Origin: an uncultured Verrucomicrobiota bacterium | GTDB taxonomy: Bacteria; Verrucomicrobiota; Verrucomicrobiia; Limisphaerales; UBA9464 | Length of the DNA: 8,265 bases | Reading direction: 5' to 3' | NCBI GenBank assembly: GCA_903864375.1 | Contig: CAIPFS010000464.1 | Span: 1-8,265 of the forward strand | Shown here: piece by piece, positions 1-7,316 of the stretch | Position numbering within the stretch: the first letter of the stretch is position 1 | Layout: every line of letters starts with the position of its first letter | Position numbers and translations under genes: made by a program | Notes under the pieces: generated by a model | The model's input: the letters and a program-made list of their open reading frames with translations, nothing else | Told to the model about the DNA's origin: nothing | Databases searched by the model: none

Positions 1-221
1 AGACAATCGCCGCCCATCAGGTGGCGTTCAATCAGGGCGACTCGGGCACCCAACCCCGCAGCACCTGCAGCGGTGACGAGTCCCGCGGTCCCGGCCCCAA
101 TCACCACCAGATTGTACCTTCCCTTTGGTTTTGGATTCACCCAATCCGACGGATGCACCTGGTCGACCAATCGCTGGTTGTGGACATCCCAGGGCAGGAT
201 CCGGGACGGGGGATTTTCCAT
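1..221 (-). CDS. Pyridine nucleotide-disulfide oxidoreductase, mercuric-reductase-like (N-terminal part only)
   Basis: The 73 visible residues start at an ATG at 221 and continue past the left edge. A hydrophilic leader of about 35 residues, with HPSDWVNPKPKGRY just before the fold, leads into an FAD-binding Rossmann strand. Its dinucleotide motif is IGAGTAG (residues 41-47) and the ribose-binding acidic residue is Glu65 in VALIE. GGDC at 70-73 puts the first redox-active cysteine at the very end of the window; the second cysteine, NAD(P) domain and dimer domain lie outside. By family knowledge these are cytoplasmic homodimeric flavoenzymes that pass electrons from NAD(P)H to a disulfide or metal ion. 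No heavy-metal-associated domain precedes the Rossmann fold, so true mercury reduction cannot be claimed; such proteins are often named mercuric reductase by similarity only. It lies 27 bp after the VTT-domain gene on the same strand, probably co-transcribed. The start has no Shine-Dalgarno-like sequence. Confidence 0.9.
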   Translation of the reverse strand, partial: MENPPSRILPWDVHNQRLVDQVHPSDWVNPKPKGRYNLVVIGAGTAGLVTAAGAAGLGARVALIERHLMGGDC

Positions 222-248
222 GGGAGACTCGGGTTCTAAAGCCGGGAC

Positions 249-992
249 TCAGGCGGGGATCGATTTCCGGAGCTCGGTTCGGGCCAGCCGGGTGATCAGC
301 CCGGTGACCGCCACCGTTGCGACCAGTCCCAATCCATACAGCACCCATTCAACCGGCTTGCGGCTTCGGGCGCCAACGGCTGCCTGCGCCAGGGAACCGA
401 GATACACATACAGAATCGTGCCCGGCATCATCCCAATCCAGGACGCCACCATGTATTCGGGCAGGGATATCCGGGTTAATCCGAAGGCGTAATTGAGGAA
501 GGTGAATGGAAAGAGCGGGGAAAGTCGGGTCAGTCCCACGACCCGCCAACCGCTACGGGCGATCGCCCGGTCAATGGCTGCGAAGCTCGGATGGGATTCA
601 ATCCGGCTTCGGACCAGATTTCCGGCCAGATAGCGCGCGATCAAAAACGCTGCGGTTGCTCCCAGCAGGGAGGCGACCGAGACATAGATCGAACCCCAGA
701 CAACTCCGAAGGCCGCTCCTGCACCCAGAGTCAGGATGGAGCCGGGAATCAAAAGGACCGTCGCCATCACATAGGTCAGGATGAATAGACCTACGCCGAC
801 AGGGCCGGAAGCGGCAGCCCAGTCAAGCAGCTGGCGAAGCCAGACTTGAATGGGCAAAAACCGGATGGCGATGACGCCACCGATGGCAAGGGCAGCGGGG
901 AAAATCCATCTCCAGCGCTTCGAGGATGTCGAGGAGGGAACGATGGCCATGCGGTTGAGGTGACGCCGGTCAGCTGCGGGTGAGAATTCCAT
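249..992 (-). CDS. TVP38/TMEM64 family (VTT/DedA-like) inner-membrane protein
   Basis: A 247-residue integral membrane protein. Hydrophobic segments lie near residues 29-48, 64-85, 88-121, 151-172, 180-205 and 216-235. The family signature is clear: a glycine-rich IPGSILTLGAGAAFG stretch at 82-96, and TRLSPLFPFTFLNYAFGLT at 155-173, the reentrant-loop motif of VTT (SNARE-associated Golgi) proteins. Members are proposed to act in membrane lipid or ion handling, but the substrate here is unknown. The start is uncertain. The ATG at 992 overlaps the upstream gene by 23 bp, while an ATG at 950 would give 233 residues and a 19-bp gap; neither has a ribosome binding site. The gene sits between the cytochrome-type gene and a mercuric-reductase-like flavoprotein. 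VTT proteins occur beside or fused to such flavoproteins in other bacteria (recalled, not searched), so a functional link is plausible. Confidence 0.9.
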   Translation of the reverse strand: MEFSPAADRRHLNRMAIVPSSTSSKRWRWIFPAALAIGGVIAIRFLPIQVWLRQLLDWAAASGPVGVGLFILTYVMATVLLIPGSILTLGAGAAFGVVWGSIYVSVASLLGATAAFLIARYLAGNLVRSRIESHPSFAAIDRAIARSGWRVVGLTRLSPLFPFTFLNYAFGLTRISLPEYMVASWIGMMPGTILYVYLGSLAQAAVGARSRKPVEWVLYGLGLVATVAVTGLITRLARTELRKSIPA

Positions 993-3387
993 CCAGATTC
1001 AGCAACACATTGGCGACTTCGGTCCATGCGGCGGCTTCGGCCTCGTCCAGTCCTACCGGAATGGGGCCCAACGGCTCGGAGGCGACCCGTCGTGCATCGT
1101 CAGGTCGTTGGCGATAGTCTGTGACTTCTTTTTCCCAAAGCCCGGCAAGAACGCCAACGTCAGAGTCCTTCGGTGATCGCACCTGGACTCGTTGGAGGCC
1201 CCATCGGATTCGATCGCTCACCGTTCCCGGGCGATTTGCCAGTCGCCGTCCCAGGGCCTGGGCTGCCTCCATAAAAACCGGATCATTCAAGGTGACCAGA
1301 GCCTGCAACGGGGTGTTGCTGGGGATCCGCCGGACGGTGCAGCTTTCACGGCTGGGAACATCGAAAGCGGCCATGCTGGGATAGGGAACCGTCCGCCGCC
1401 AGAACGTATAAAGTCCCCGTCGATAGCGGTCCTCTCCCAAGCTGGTCTGCCAGGTGCGTTCGCCATTGAATGCGGCCCGCCAGAGTCCCTCCGGTTGATA
1501 CGGGTAGACGCTGGGTCCGCCCAACTTCCTGCTGAGCAGGCCACTCAGTTCAAGCGCCTGGTCACGAATGGTCTCGGCATCCAACCGTCGCCGGGCGGCC
1601 CGACCATACCAACGATTCAATGGGTCCTTTTCCAGGAGCACGGGATCGGCGGACGAGGACTGCCGGTAGGCGGCAGATTCGACGATGAGTTTGACGAGCC
1701 CCTTGAAATCCCAATTTAACGCTGGTTCCTCGCGGGTGCCGGGGCCCTTCGACTGAAAGGTCACGGCCAGCCAATCGAGCAGATCCTGGTTGGAGGGGAG
1801 GGAGCCCTGGGTTCCAAAGTCTTCCTCCGTCTCAACCAGAGCCCGTCCCATTAATCGGGACCAAAACCGGTTGACGGAGACCCGCGCCGTCAGCGGATTA
1901 TCCGAAGCGGTCAGCCACGCGGCCAATCCGAGCCGGTTGGTGGGTTGGGAATTGGGAAAGGGGTGAAATGCAGAGAGAAGACCGGGTTGAACCTCCTGGC
2001 CAGGATCCAGGTAATTGCCCTTGTTCAAAACATGGGTGACCCGCCATTTTTCTGACGGCAGTTCCTTCATCACCGGGAGGGAGACGTAAGAAAGGGTTCG
2101 CCGCTCCCGACGTAATTTCTCCAATTCAAAAAGCAGTCCGGGAGGTCCGGAATACGTTTCCCACCGATCCTTGAGTTCCGGGGCGGGATGGTTGAGTTGG
2201 GTCTCCCCCTCGGCAATCTCCCGGTCGATTTCCACCACCCGCCTGGCTTGGTTCTGGGTTCGGAGGGGCCGGGTCGGGGATTCATCCGGTTGGTCGTTGT
2301 CCTCCGTCTGGTTGAAAATAGCGTAGACCGAGTAATATTCCTTTTGGGAAATGGGATCGAATTTGTGGGTATGGCATTGGGCGCAGCCCAGGGTCAGTCC
2401 CATCCAGACTTGAAAGGTAACGTTGGCCCGGTCTTTGACGGCTGCGACCCGCCATTCCTCATCGTCGGTTCCGCCCTCCGTATTGGTCATGGTGTTCCGG
2501 TGAAAGGCGGTGGCCACTTGTTGCTCCTGATCTGCCCCGGGTAATAAATCCCCGGCGAGCATCTCCCGGGTAAATTGGTCGAACGGCAGATTGCGATTCA
2601 GGGCTGAAATCAGCCAGTCCCGCCAGGGCCAGATGTTGGGTCGGAGAGGATCGGACCCATACCCGGCAGAATCTGCGTAGCGACCCAAATCGAGCCAGAG
2701 CCGGGCCCATTGCTCGCCAAAATGAGGAGAAGAAAGCAGGCGGTCGACCAGGTGTTCGTAGGCTTCCGGCGAGGCATCCTGCAGGAAGCTTTCCGTGATT
2801 TCGGTGGATGGCGGAAGTCCGGTCAGATCGAGCGACAATCGTCGAACCAGGGTCGCCCGATCTGCCTCCGGGGACGGCTTCATCCCTCGACGTTCCAATG
2901 CGGAAAGCACAAACGAATCGATCCCGTTCCGGACCCAGTCCCACTGGGCGACCTTTGGGCGATGAGGTCGGTGGGGGGGAGTCCACGCCCAATGGGGAGA
3001 GTAAACCGCTCCCTTTTCGATCCATTCGCGCAGCAAGGCGGCTTCCTCCGGTTTGACCGAATTCTTCGCCTCCGGGGGAGGCATGACTTGTTCGGGGTCG
3101 CTGGAGGCGATGCGTTGAAGAATCTGGCTGGCGTCGATCGCGGTGACGTCGATCGGTTTTCCATGCTTGTGGGAGGTGACGGCATCCTCTCGCTGATCAA
3201 GCCTCAGGCGGGCCTTTCGGGCTGCCTCATCGGGGCCGTGGCAGGGGAAACATTTTGCCGAGAGGATGGGCCGAATCTGGCTGGAAAAATCAACTCCATC
3301 GATGGGGATGTCGGCGGCGCATTGCCCGAAGATCCAGGCGCAAAGGGTCAGTCCGCATCGGATGAAAGGGAGGCGCAGGGTCACCAC
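970..3387 (-). CDS. Secreted PSCyt1/DUF1549/DUF1553 cytochrome-type protein
   Basis: An 805-residue protein starting at GTG 3387; an in-frame TAG 12 nt upstream and the lack of early ATG codons support this start. Residues 1-25 form a signal peptide (Arg5/Arg10, hydrophobic core 12-20, likely cleavage after CAA). The planctomycete cytochrome C domain (about 30-130) carries CFPCH at 46-50 and a possible Met ligand in VMPPPE at 101-106. DUF1549 (about 154-362) carries LTGLPP at 188-193 and a second CAQCH at 335-339 followed by THKFDPI. DUF1553 (about 482-755) carries NRFWSRLMGRALVETEEDFG at 506-525 and NTPLQALVTLNDPVFMEAA at 691-709. It ends in the usual VLLNLDGILTR. The length is at the short end of the family, with no LamG-like insert between the DUFs. 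The family is exported and common in Planctomycetota and Verrucomicrobiota; its biochemical role is unsettled, with a link to polysaccharide breakdown often proposed. The usual DUF1501 partner gene is absent on the downstream side. Confidence 0.95.
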   Translation of the reverse strand: MVTLRLPFIRCGLTLCAWIFGQCAADIPIDGVDFSSQIRPILSAKCFPCHGPDEAARKARLRLDQREDAVTSHKHGKPIDVTAIDASQILQRIASSDPEQVMPPPEAKNSVKPEEAALLREWIEKGAVYSPHWAWTPPHRPHRPKVAQWDWVRNGIDSFVLSALERRGMKPSPEADRATLVRRLSLDLTGLPPSTEITESFLQDASPEAYEHLVDRLLSSPHFGEQWARLWLDLGRYADSAGYGSDPLRPNIWPWRDWLISALNRNLPFDQFTREMLAGDLLPGADQEQQVATAFHRNTMTNTEGGTDDEEWRVAAVKDRANVTFQVWMGLTLGCAQCHTHKFDPISQKEYYSVYAIFNQTEDNDQPDESPTRPLRTQNQARRVVEIDREIAEGETQLNHPAPELKDRWETYSGPPGLLFELEKLRRERRTLSYVSLPVMKELPSEKWRVTHVLNKGNYLDPGQEVQPGLLSAFHPFPNSQPTNRLGLAAWLTASDNPLTARVSVNRFWSRLMGRALVETEEDFGTQGSLPSNQDLLDWLAVTFQSKGPGTREEPALNWDFKGLVKLIVESAAYRQSSSADPVLLEKDPLNRWYGRAARRRLDAETIRDQALELSGLLSRKLGGPSVYPYQPEGLWRAAFNGERTWQTSLGEDRYRRGLYTFWRRTVPYPSMAAFDVPSRESCTVRRIPSNTPLQALVTLNDPVFMEAAQALGRRLANRPGTVSDRIRWGLQRVQVRSPKDSDVGVLAGLWEKEVTDYRQRPDDARRVASEPLGPIPVGLDEAEAAAWTEVANVLLNLDGILTRS

Positions 3388-3393
3388 CGGGCC

Positions 3394-3421
3394 AATCTAC
3401 GATGTGGACGGCAGGAGGCAA
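3394..3421 (-). promoter_or_regulatory. Possible sigma70-type promoter giving a leaderless transcript for the DUF1549/DUF1553 gene
   Basis: Read on the minus strand, TTGCCT (3421-3416) matches four of six -35 consensus bases and TAGATT (3399-3394) matches four of six -10 bases. They are separated by a 16-bp spacer. Only 6 nt separate the -10 element from the GTG start codon, so transcription would begin at or next to the start codon. That would fit the absence of any ribosome binding site. The match is weak and promoters in these phyla are poorly defined, so this is a suggestion only. Confidence 0.2.
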
Positions 3422-3431
3422 CCGTACAGAG

Positions 3432-3469
3432 CAGGGGAATCGAAGCCGTCAGGATTACTGCTTCCCCTG
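3432..3469. promoter_or_regulatory. 8-bp inverted repeat in the divergent intergenic region, candidate operator
   Basis: CAGGGGAA at 3432-3439 is perfectly mirrored by TTCCCCTG at 3462-3469. The half-site centres are 30 bp apart, close to three helical turns, so both would face the same side of the helix. The repeat lies near the middle of the 109-bp gap between the leftward cytochrome-type operon and the rightward GH63 gene. A dimeric regulator could bind it and control both. An alternative is an RNA hairpin with a 22-nt loop in the GH63 leader. A second pair, GAAGC (3442-3446) and GCTTC (3460-3464), overlaps it and gives a competing fold. Confidence 0.3.
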
Positions 3470-3496
3470 TGCCGGAGCGCTCTATTGAATCCCGTC

Positions 3497-6322
3497 ATGT
3501 CCGATTCAGAAGCCTCAGCGGTGATGTCGACGGCTGCCGTGCTGTCCGCCGAGGAGCTGCGGCTCCTCGAAGATGCCCGTCGCACTGCCAACTGGAAGCG
3601 TTGGGGTCCCTATCTGTCGGAGCGCCAGTGGGCGACGGTTCGCGAGGATTATTCCCCCAACGGGACCTGCTGGGACTATTTCCCCCATGACCACGCCCGC
3701 AGTCGCGTTTATCGATGGGGGGAGGATGGTTTGCTCGGATTTTGTGATCGCCAATGCCGCCTCTGCTTTTCGTTGACGATGTGGAACGGACGCGACCCAA
3801 TCCTGAAGGAACGACTCTTCGGCCTGACAGGTCCGGAGGGTAATCATGGCGAGGATGCCAAGGAATCCTGGTTCTACCTTGACTCGACGCCCACCCATTC
3901 CTACAGCCGCGCCCTCTATAAGTATCCACAAACGGAGTTTCCGTACCGCCGGTTGGTCGAGGAGAACCGTCGGCGGGGGCGGACTGAGCCTGAATTTGAA
4001 TTGATGGACACCGGGGTGTTCAACCAGGGGCGGTACTTTGATGTCGAGGTGGAGTATGCCAAGCGGACGCCGGACGACATCCTCATTCGCATCCGGGTCA
4101 CCAACGTCGGACCAGAGGTCGCGGAGTTGCATCTCCTTCCCACGCTCTGGTTCCGAAATACCTGGAGTTGGGGATGTGAGCGGGAGGGCACACGGATTCG
4201 TCCCAGGTTGAGGGAGGAGGACTCGGGGCGGCTGAGGGCCATGCATGAGAGTCTCGGTGACTACTTTTTTGAAATGGGACCGGATTCCGAGGGGGGCACC
4301 GCTGAGGTGTTATTCACGGAAAATGAAACCAACCAGCAGCGGCTTTGGGGCGTTCCGAATGAGGTTCCTCATGTCAAAGATGCGTTCCACCAGTTCGTCA
4401 TTCAAAATGATGTTCATGCCGTGAGTCCCCTGCGTGAGGGAACAAAAGCCGCACCCTGGTACCGTCTTCAAGTGGCCCCGCAAGGGAGTCAGGTGATCCG
4501 CCTTCGACTCGTTGCTGCCGCCGCGCAAGCCCCCCGGGAGTTTTCCGATGGGGAGGCCGGGGGCAACGGAAATGACAAGGCTGGTGTCAAAAGTGGTTGG
4601 ACCGGTCTTTCTTTGGCTGAGGCACTTGCTCATCTGGTCCGGCGTCCCCAGGAATTTGATGCCCTGGTGGATTTTCGCCGGGCTGAGGCAGACGAGTTCT
4701 ACCGTCGCAAACTGCCCATGCAGTTGACCGACGAAGAGCGCAATGTGGTGCGTCAGGGGTATGCTGGATTGCTTTGGTCCAAGCAGTTCTACCATTACAT
4801 CGTTGATGACTGGCTGAAGGGGGATTGTTCAACCCCTCCACCACCGGCCGAACGACAGGACGGTCGCAATCGGGATTGGAGGCATCTGTACGCCCGGGAT
4901 GTCATTTCGATGCCGGATAAGTGGGAATACCCGTGGTTTGCCGCCTGGGACCTCGCCTTTCACATGCTTCCCTTCGCCCGGATTGATGGCGAATTCGCCA
5001 AGCATCAGATCGGTCTGTTCCTAAGAGAGTGGTATATGCACCCCAACGGGCAGCTGCCGGCCTATGAATTTGCCCTCGGCGATGTCAATCCGCCCGTGCA
5101 TGCCTGGGCGGCCTGGCGGGTGTACAAAATGACCGGCCCGGCAGGGGGTCGTGACCTGGATTTCCTCGAGAGCGTCTTCCAAAAGTTACTGCTGAATTTT
5201 ACCTGGTGGGTTAACCGGAAGGATTCTTCCGGGCGGCATTTGTTTAGCGGTGGGTTTCTGGGGCTTGATAACATCGGGGTTTTTGATCGCTCGCAGCCGT
5301 TGCCGACCGGAGGGGAATTGCGCCAGGCAGACGGCACGGCCTGGATGGCCTTTTACTGTTCAACCATGCTGGCGATGGCTTTGGAACTGGCTCGAGGCGA
5401 AGGGGGGCGGATCCGCAAGGGCTATGAGGATATGGCCAGCAAGTTTCTTGAACATTTCGTTCAAATCGCCGATGCGATGAACACGTTGGGCGGAAGCGGT
5501 TTATGGGACGAAACTGATGGATTTTATTACGATCAATTGGATTTGGGCGGAAAAAGTCAGCCGCTGCGAAGCCGGAGTCTGGTGGGACTTCTCCCATTGA
5601 TTGCCGTCGAAGTGATTGAGGAATCAACGGTGGATCGTCTCCCGGGCTTCAAGCAGCGGCTTCTATGGTTTTCCCGCCATCGGCACGATCTGGCTGGGAT
5701 CGCCATGGGCTGGAGCTCCAGCCGCCGGCGGTTGTTGCTCGCGATTCCCACCCGGGATCGATTGCGTCGGGCGCTTCGTTTTCTTTCGGACGAGCTGGAA
5801 TTCCTCTCACCCTATGGCATCCGATCCTTGTCGAAATTTCATGAAGCGAATCCGTTCGTGGTCCGCCACGGGGGCGGAGAATATCGCGTGGACTACTCGC
5901 CCGGCGAAAGCACAACAGGGCTGTTTGGGGGAAACTCCAATTGGCGGGGTCCCATCTGGTTTCCCGTCAATTACCTCCTGATTGAGGCACTCGAGCGGTA
6001 CCACCACTTTTATGGCCCGGAATTCCAAATTGAGTTTCCCCATGCCAGCGGGCGGATGTTGAATCTTCACCAGGTTGCGGCGGATCTGGAGCGACGCCTG
6101 GTCTCGCTCTTTCTTCCAGATCCGCAGGGGAACCGTCCGTCCAACGGGGGAGACGACCGCTGGGCGAAGGACCCACGATGGAGGGAGTTGGTCCAATTTC
6201 CGGAATACTTCCATGCCGAGACGGGTCGTGGCTTGGGCGCGATGCACCAGACGGGATGGACGGCATTGGTGGTCCGCTCCCTCGAGAATCTGGCCCGTCA
6301 ACGGGGCACCGGCGACGCGTGA
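3497..6322 (+). CDS. Glycoside hydrolase family 63-type (MGH1-like) glucosidase
   Basis: A 941-residue protein from the ATG at 3497. The reading frame stays open to 3266, but that extension would overlap the divergent gene and lacks family-like sequence. There is no signal peptide, so it is probably cytoplasmic. The N-terminal half (about 30-350) resembles the beta-sandwich part of large bacterial GH63 proteins, with WNGRDPILKERLFGLTGPEG at 96-115, NHGED at 116-120 and LDSTPTHSY at 128-136. The C-terminal half (about 420-935) is the (alpha/alpha)6 barrel, with WDLAFH (Asp485, candidate general acid), HPNGQLPAYEF, YSPGES (Glu804) and NSNWRGPIWFPVNY around 814-827, a GH63 hallmark. The catalytic assignments are inferred from motif position, not alignment. 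GH63 enzymes are inverting hydrolases of alpha-linked glucose or mannosyl/glucosylglycerate-type substrates; the substrate here is unknown. The start has no ribosome binding site. A DHH phosphoesterase gene follows after 42 bp. Confidence 0.9.
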   Translation: MSDSEASAVMSTAAVLSAEELRLLEDARRTANWKRWGPYLSERQWATVREDYSPNGTCWDYFPHDHARSRVYRWGEDGLLGFCDRQCRLCFSLTMWNGRDPILKERLFGLTGPEGNHGEDAKESWFYLDSTPTHSYSRALYKYPQTEFPYRRLVEENRRRGRTEPEFELMDTGVFNQGRYFDVEVEYAKRTPDDILIRIRVTNVGPEVAELHLLPTLWFRNTWSWGCEREGTRIRPRLREEDSGRLRAMHESLGDYFFEMGPDSEGGTAEVLFTENETNQQRLWGVPNEVPHVKDAFHQFVIQNDVHAVSPLREGTKAAPWYRLQVAPQGSQVIRLRLVAAAAQAPREFSDGEAGGNGNDKAGVKSGWTGLSLAEALAHLVRRPQEFDALVDFRRAEADEFYRRKLPMQLTDEERNVVRQGYAGLLWSKQFYHYIVDDWLKGDCSTPPPPAERQDGRNRDWRHLYARDVISMPDKWEYPWFAAWDLAFHMLPFARIDGEFAKHQIGLFLREWYMHPNGQLPAYEFALGDVNPPVHAWAAWRVYKMTGPAGGRDLDFLESVFQKLLLNFTWWVNRKDSSGRHLFSGGFLGLDNIGVFDRSQPLPTGGELRQADGTAWMAFYCSTMLAMALELARGEGGRIRKGYEDMASKFLEHFVQIADAMNTLGGSGLWDETDGFYYDQLDLGGKSQPLRSRSLVGLLPLIAVEVIEESTVDRLPGFKQRLLWFSRHRHDLAGIAMGWSSSRRRLLLAIPTRDRLRRALRFLSDELEFLSPYGIRSLSKFHEANPFVVRHGGGEYRVDYSPGESTTGLFGGNSNWRGPIWFPVNYLLIEALERYHHFYGPEFQIEFPHASGRMLNLHQVAADLERRLVSLFLPDPQGNRPSNGGDDRWAKDPRWRELVQFPEYFHAETGRGLGAMHQTGWTALVVRSLENLARQRGTGDA

Positions 6323-6364
6323 CGTTTTGGGTGGGTTTTATCCTTCGACCCGGTAGACTTCGGT

Positions 6365-7312
6365 ATGACTTTCTTGCCGAAACCGGCCGTGCTATGCACC
6401 CATGAGAGCGATCTGGATGGCCTTTTATCGGGACTCCTGCTCCAACGCCTGGCCCGAAAAATGTACGGGGAGGAGGTTCCACTCCAGGCGTGGAATTATC
6501 AGGGGTGGCGGACCCGTACCTTCACGGAATACTCGGGCTGGATAGCCGATTTCAGCTACGAGACGCGTTTGAACCGGACGGATTGGGTGTTATTTGATCA
6601 CCATACCGCGCCCATTCCGGCCCGGCCCTCGGACCTGAAACTCCGGCTGTTTCACCACCATCACAAATCAGCCGCTTTGCTGGTGTATGAAGTGTGCCTG
6701 GAATATGGACTCGGCAGCCCCGCATTGGACCGTCTGGTTCATCTCAACAATCTCAGCGACCTGTGGCTGCACACGGAGCCGGACTTTGACCTCTCGCTCG
6801 ACTACTCCAATCTGGTCAAAACCTATGGTTTTTGGAGCCTGTATGAACTGATCGCCGGCGACCCTGAAAAGCTGTTGGATCACCCGTTGTTGAAAGTCAT
6901 GAGTGTCAAGCGGCAGGTCGAGGACCCGATCGGCTACGATTGGTGTCTGAAACACGTGGAGGAGATTAATCCGGAGGTGGCGGTGGTGCATACTTCCATC
7001 GGGAATACCAATCTTCTGGTGCATCAACTGCTCGACCGGAAAGCAGTTCCCTACCAGGTGCTGGTGACCTTGTTTCCAAAGGCCAATCGGACGGTGGTCG
7101 CCAGCTTCCGGAGTCTGAATGGCGAAGCCCTGCCGATCGCTTCAAAGCTTCAAGGGGGTGGGCATCCCAATGCGGCGGGAACGACGTTGCCCAAGTCGGT
7201 GACAGATGTGGAATCTGCGGTATCCTATCTGCAGCAGATACTTCCATCGACTACCCCGACCGGGTTGGTCAGGCCCTCCCTGGAATTTGAAGGGCGCCTT
7301 CGGTTCGAGTGA
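6365..7312 (+). CDS. DHH/DHHA1 family phosphoesterase
   Basis: A 315-residue cytoplasmic protein. The N-terminal DHH domain has the metal-binding set in order: THESDLDG at 12-19 (His13, Asp16, Asp18), Asp62 in WIADFSYE, the name-giving Asp78-His79-His80 in VLFDHH, and Asp132 in NLSDLW. Between the last two lies HHHHKSAALLVYE (97-109), at the place of the usual helix after DHH. The C-terminal DHHA1 domain ends with GGGHPNAAG at 264-272, the substrate-binding glycine loop. Family members use Mn2+ to cleave phosphodiester or phosphate bonds in short oligonucleotides, pAp or cyclic dinucleotides. The size is close to NrnA-like enzymes rather than RecJ, but the sequence does not decide the substrate. 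It starts 42 bp after the GH63 gene with no Shine-Dalgarno sequence, so it may be co-transcribed with it. It ends 4 bp short of the convergent sulfur-carrier gene. Confidence 0.9.
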   Translation: MTFLPKPAVLCTHESDLDGLLSGLLLQRLARKMYGEEVPLQAWNYQGWRTRTFTEYSGWIADFSYETRLNRTDWVLFDHHTAPIPARPSDLKLRLFHHHHKSAALLVYEVCLEYGLGSPALDRLVHLNNLSDLWLHTEPDFDLSLDYSNLVKTYGFWSLYELIAGDPEKLLDHPLLKVMSVKRQVEDPIGYDWCLKHVEEINPEVAVVHTSIGNTNLLVHQLLDRKAVPYQVLVTLFPKANRTVVASFRSLNGEALPIASKLQGGGHPNAAGTTLPKSVTDVESAVSYLQQILPSTTPTGLVRPSLEFEGRLRFE

Positions 7313-7316
7313 CGGG

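Noticed and set aside
1..221. Naming the partial flavoprotein merA and calling mercury resistance
   Set aside because: There is no heavy-metal-associated domain, no merR/merT/merP genes nearby, and only the first active-site cysteine is visible; similarity to the broader enzyme family is all that can be supported.
3413..3418. Perfect AGGAGG on the plus strand as a ribosome binding site
   Set aside because: No ATG, GTG or TTG follows within 5-12 nt in any frame, and the GH63 start lies about 80 nt downstream.
3266..3496. In-frame upstream extension of the GH63 gene to an ATG at 3266 (1018 residues)
   Set aside because: It would overlap the 5' end of the divergent cytochrome-type gene by over 100 bp, and the extra 77 residues do not resemble the start of a glycoside hydrolase. 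The ATG at 3497 just precedes the conserved part.
2710..3690. Long plus-strand open frame of 326 codons antisense to the cytochrome-type gene
   Set aside because: It mirrors the codon bias of the real minus-strand gene, crosses the intergenic region and the start of GH63, and shows no recognisable domain.
7289..7301. GAAGG-GCG-CCTTC mini-hairpin at the end of the DHH gene as a terminator
   Set aside because: The stem is only 5 bp with a 3-nt loop, it lies inside coding sequence before the stop codon, and no U-tract follows.
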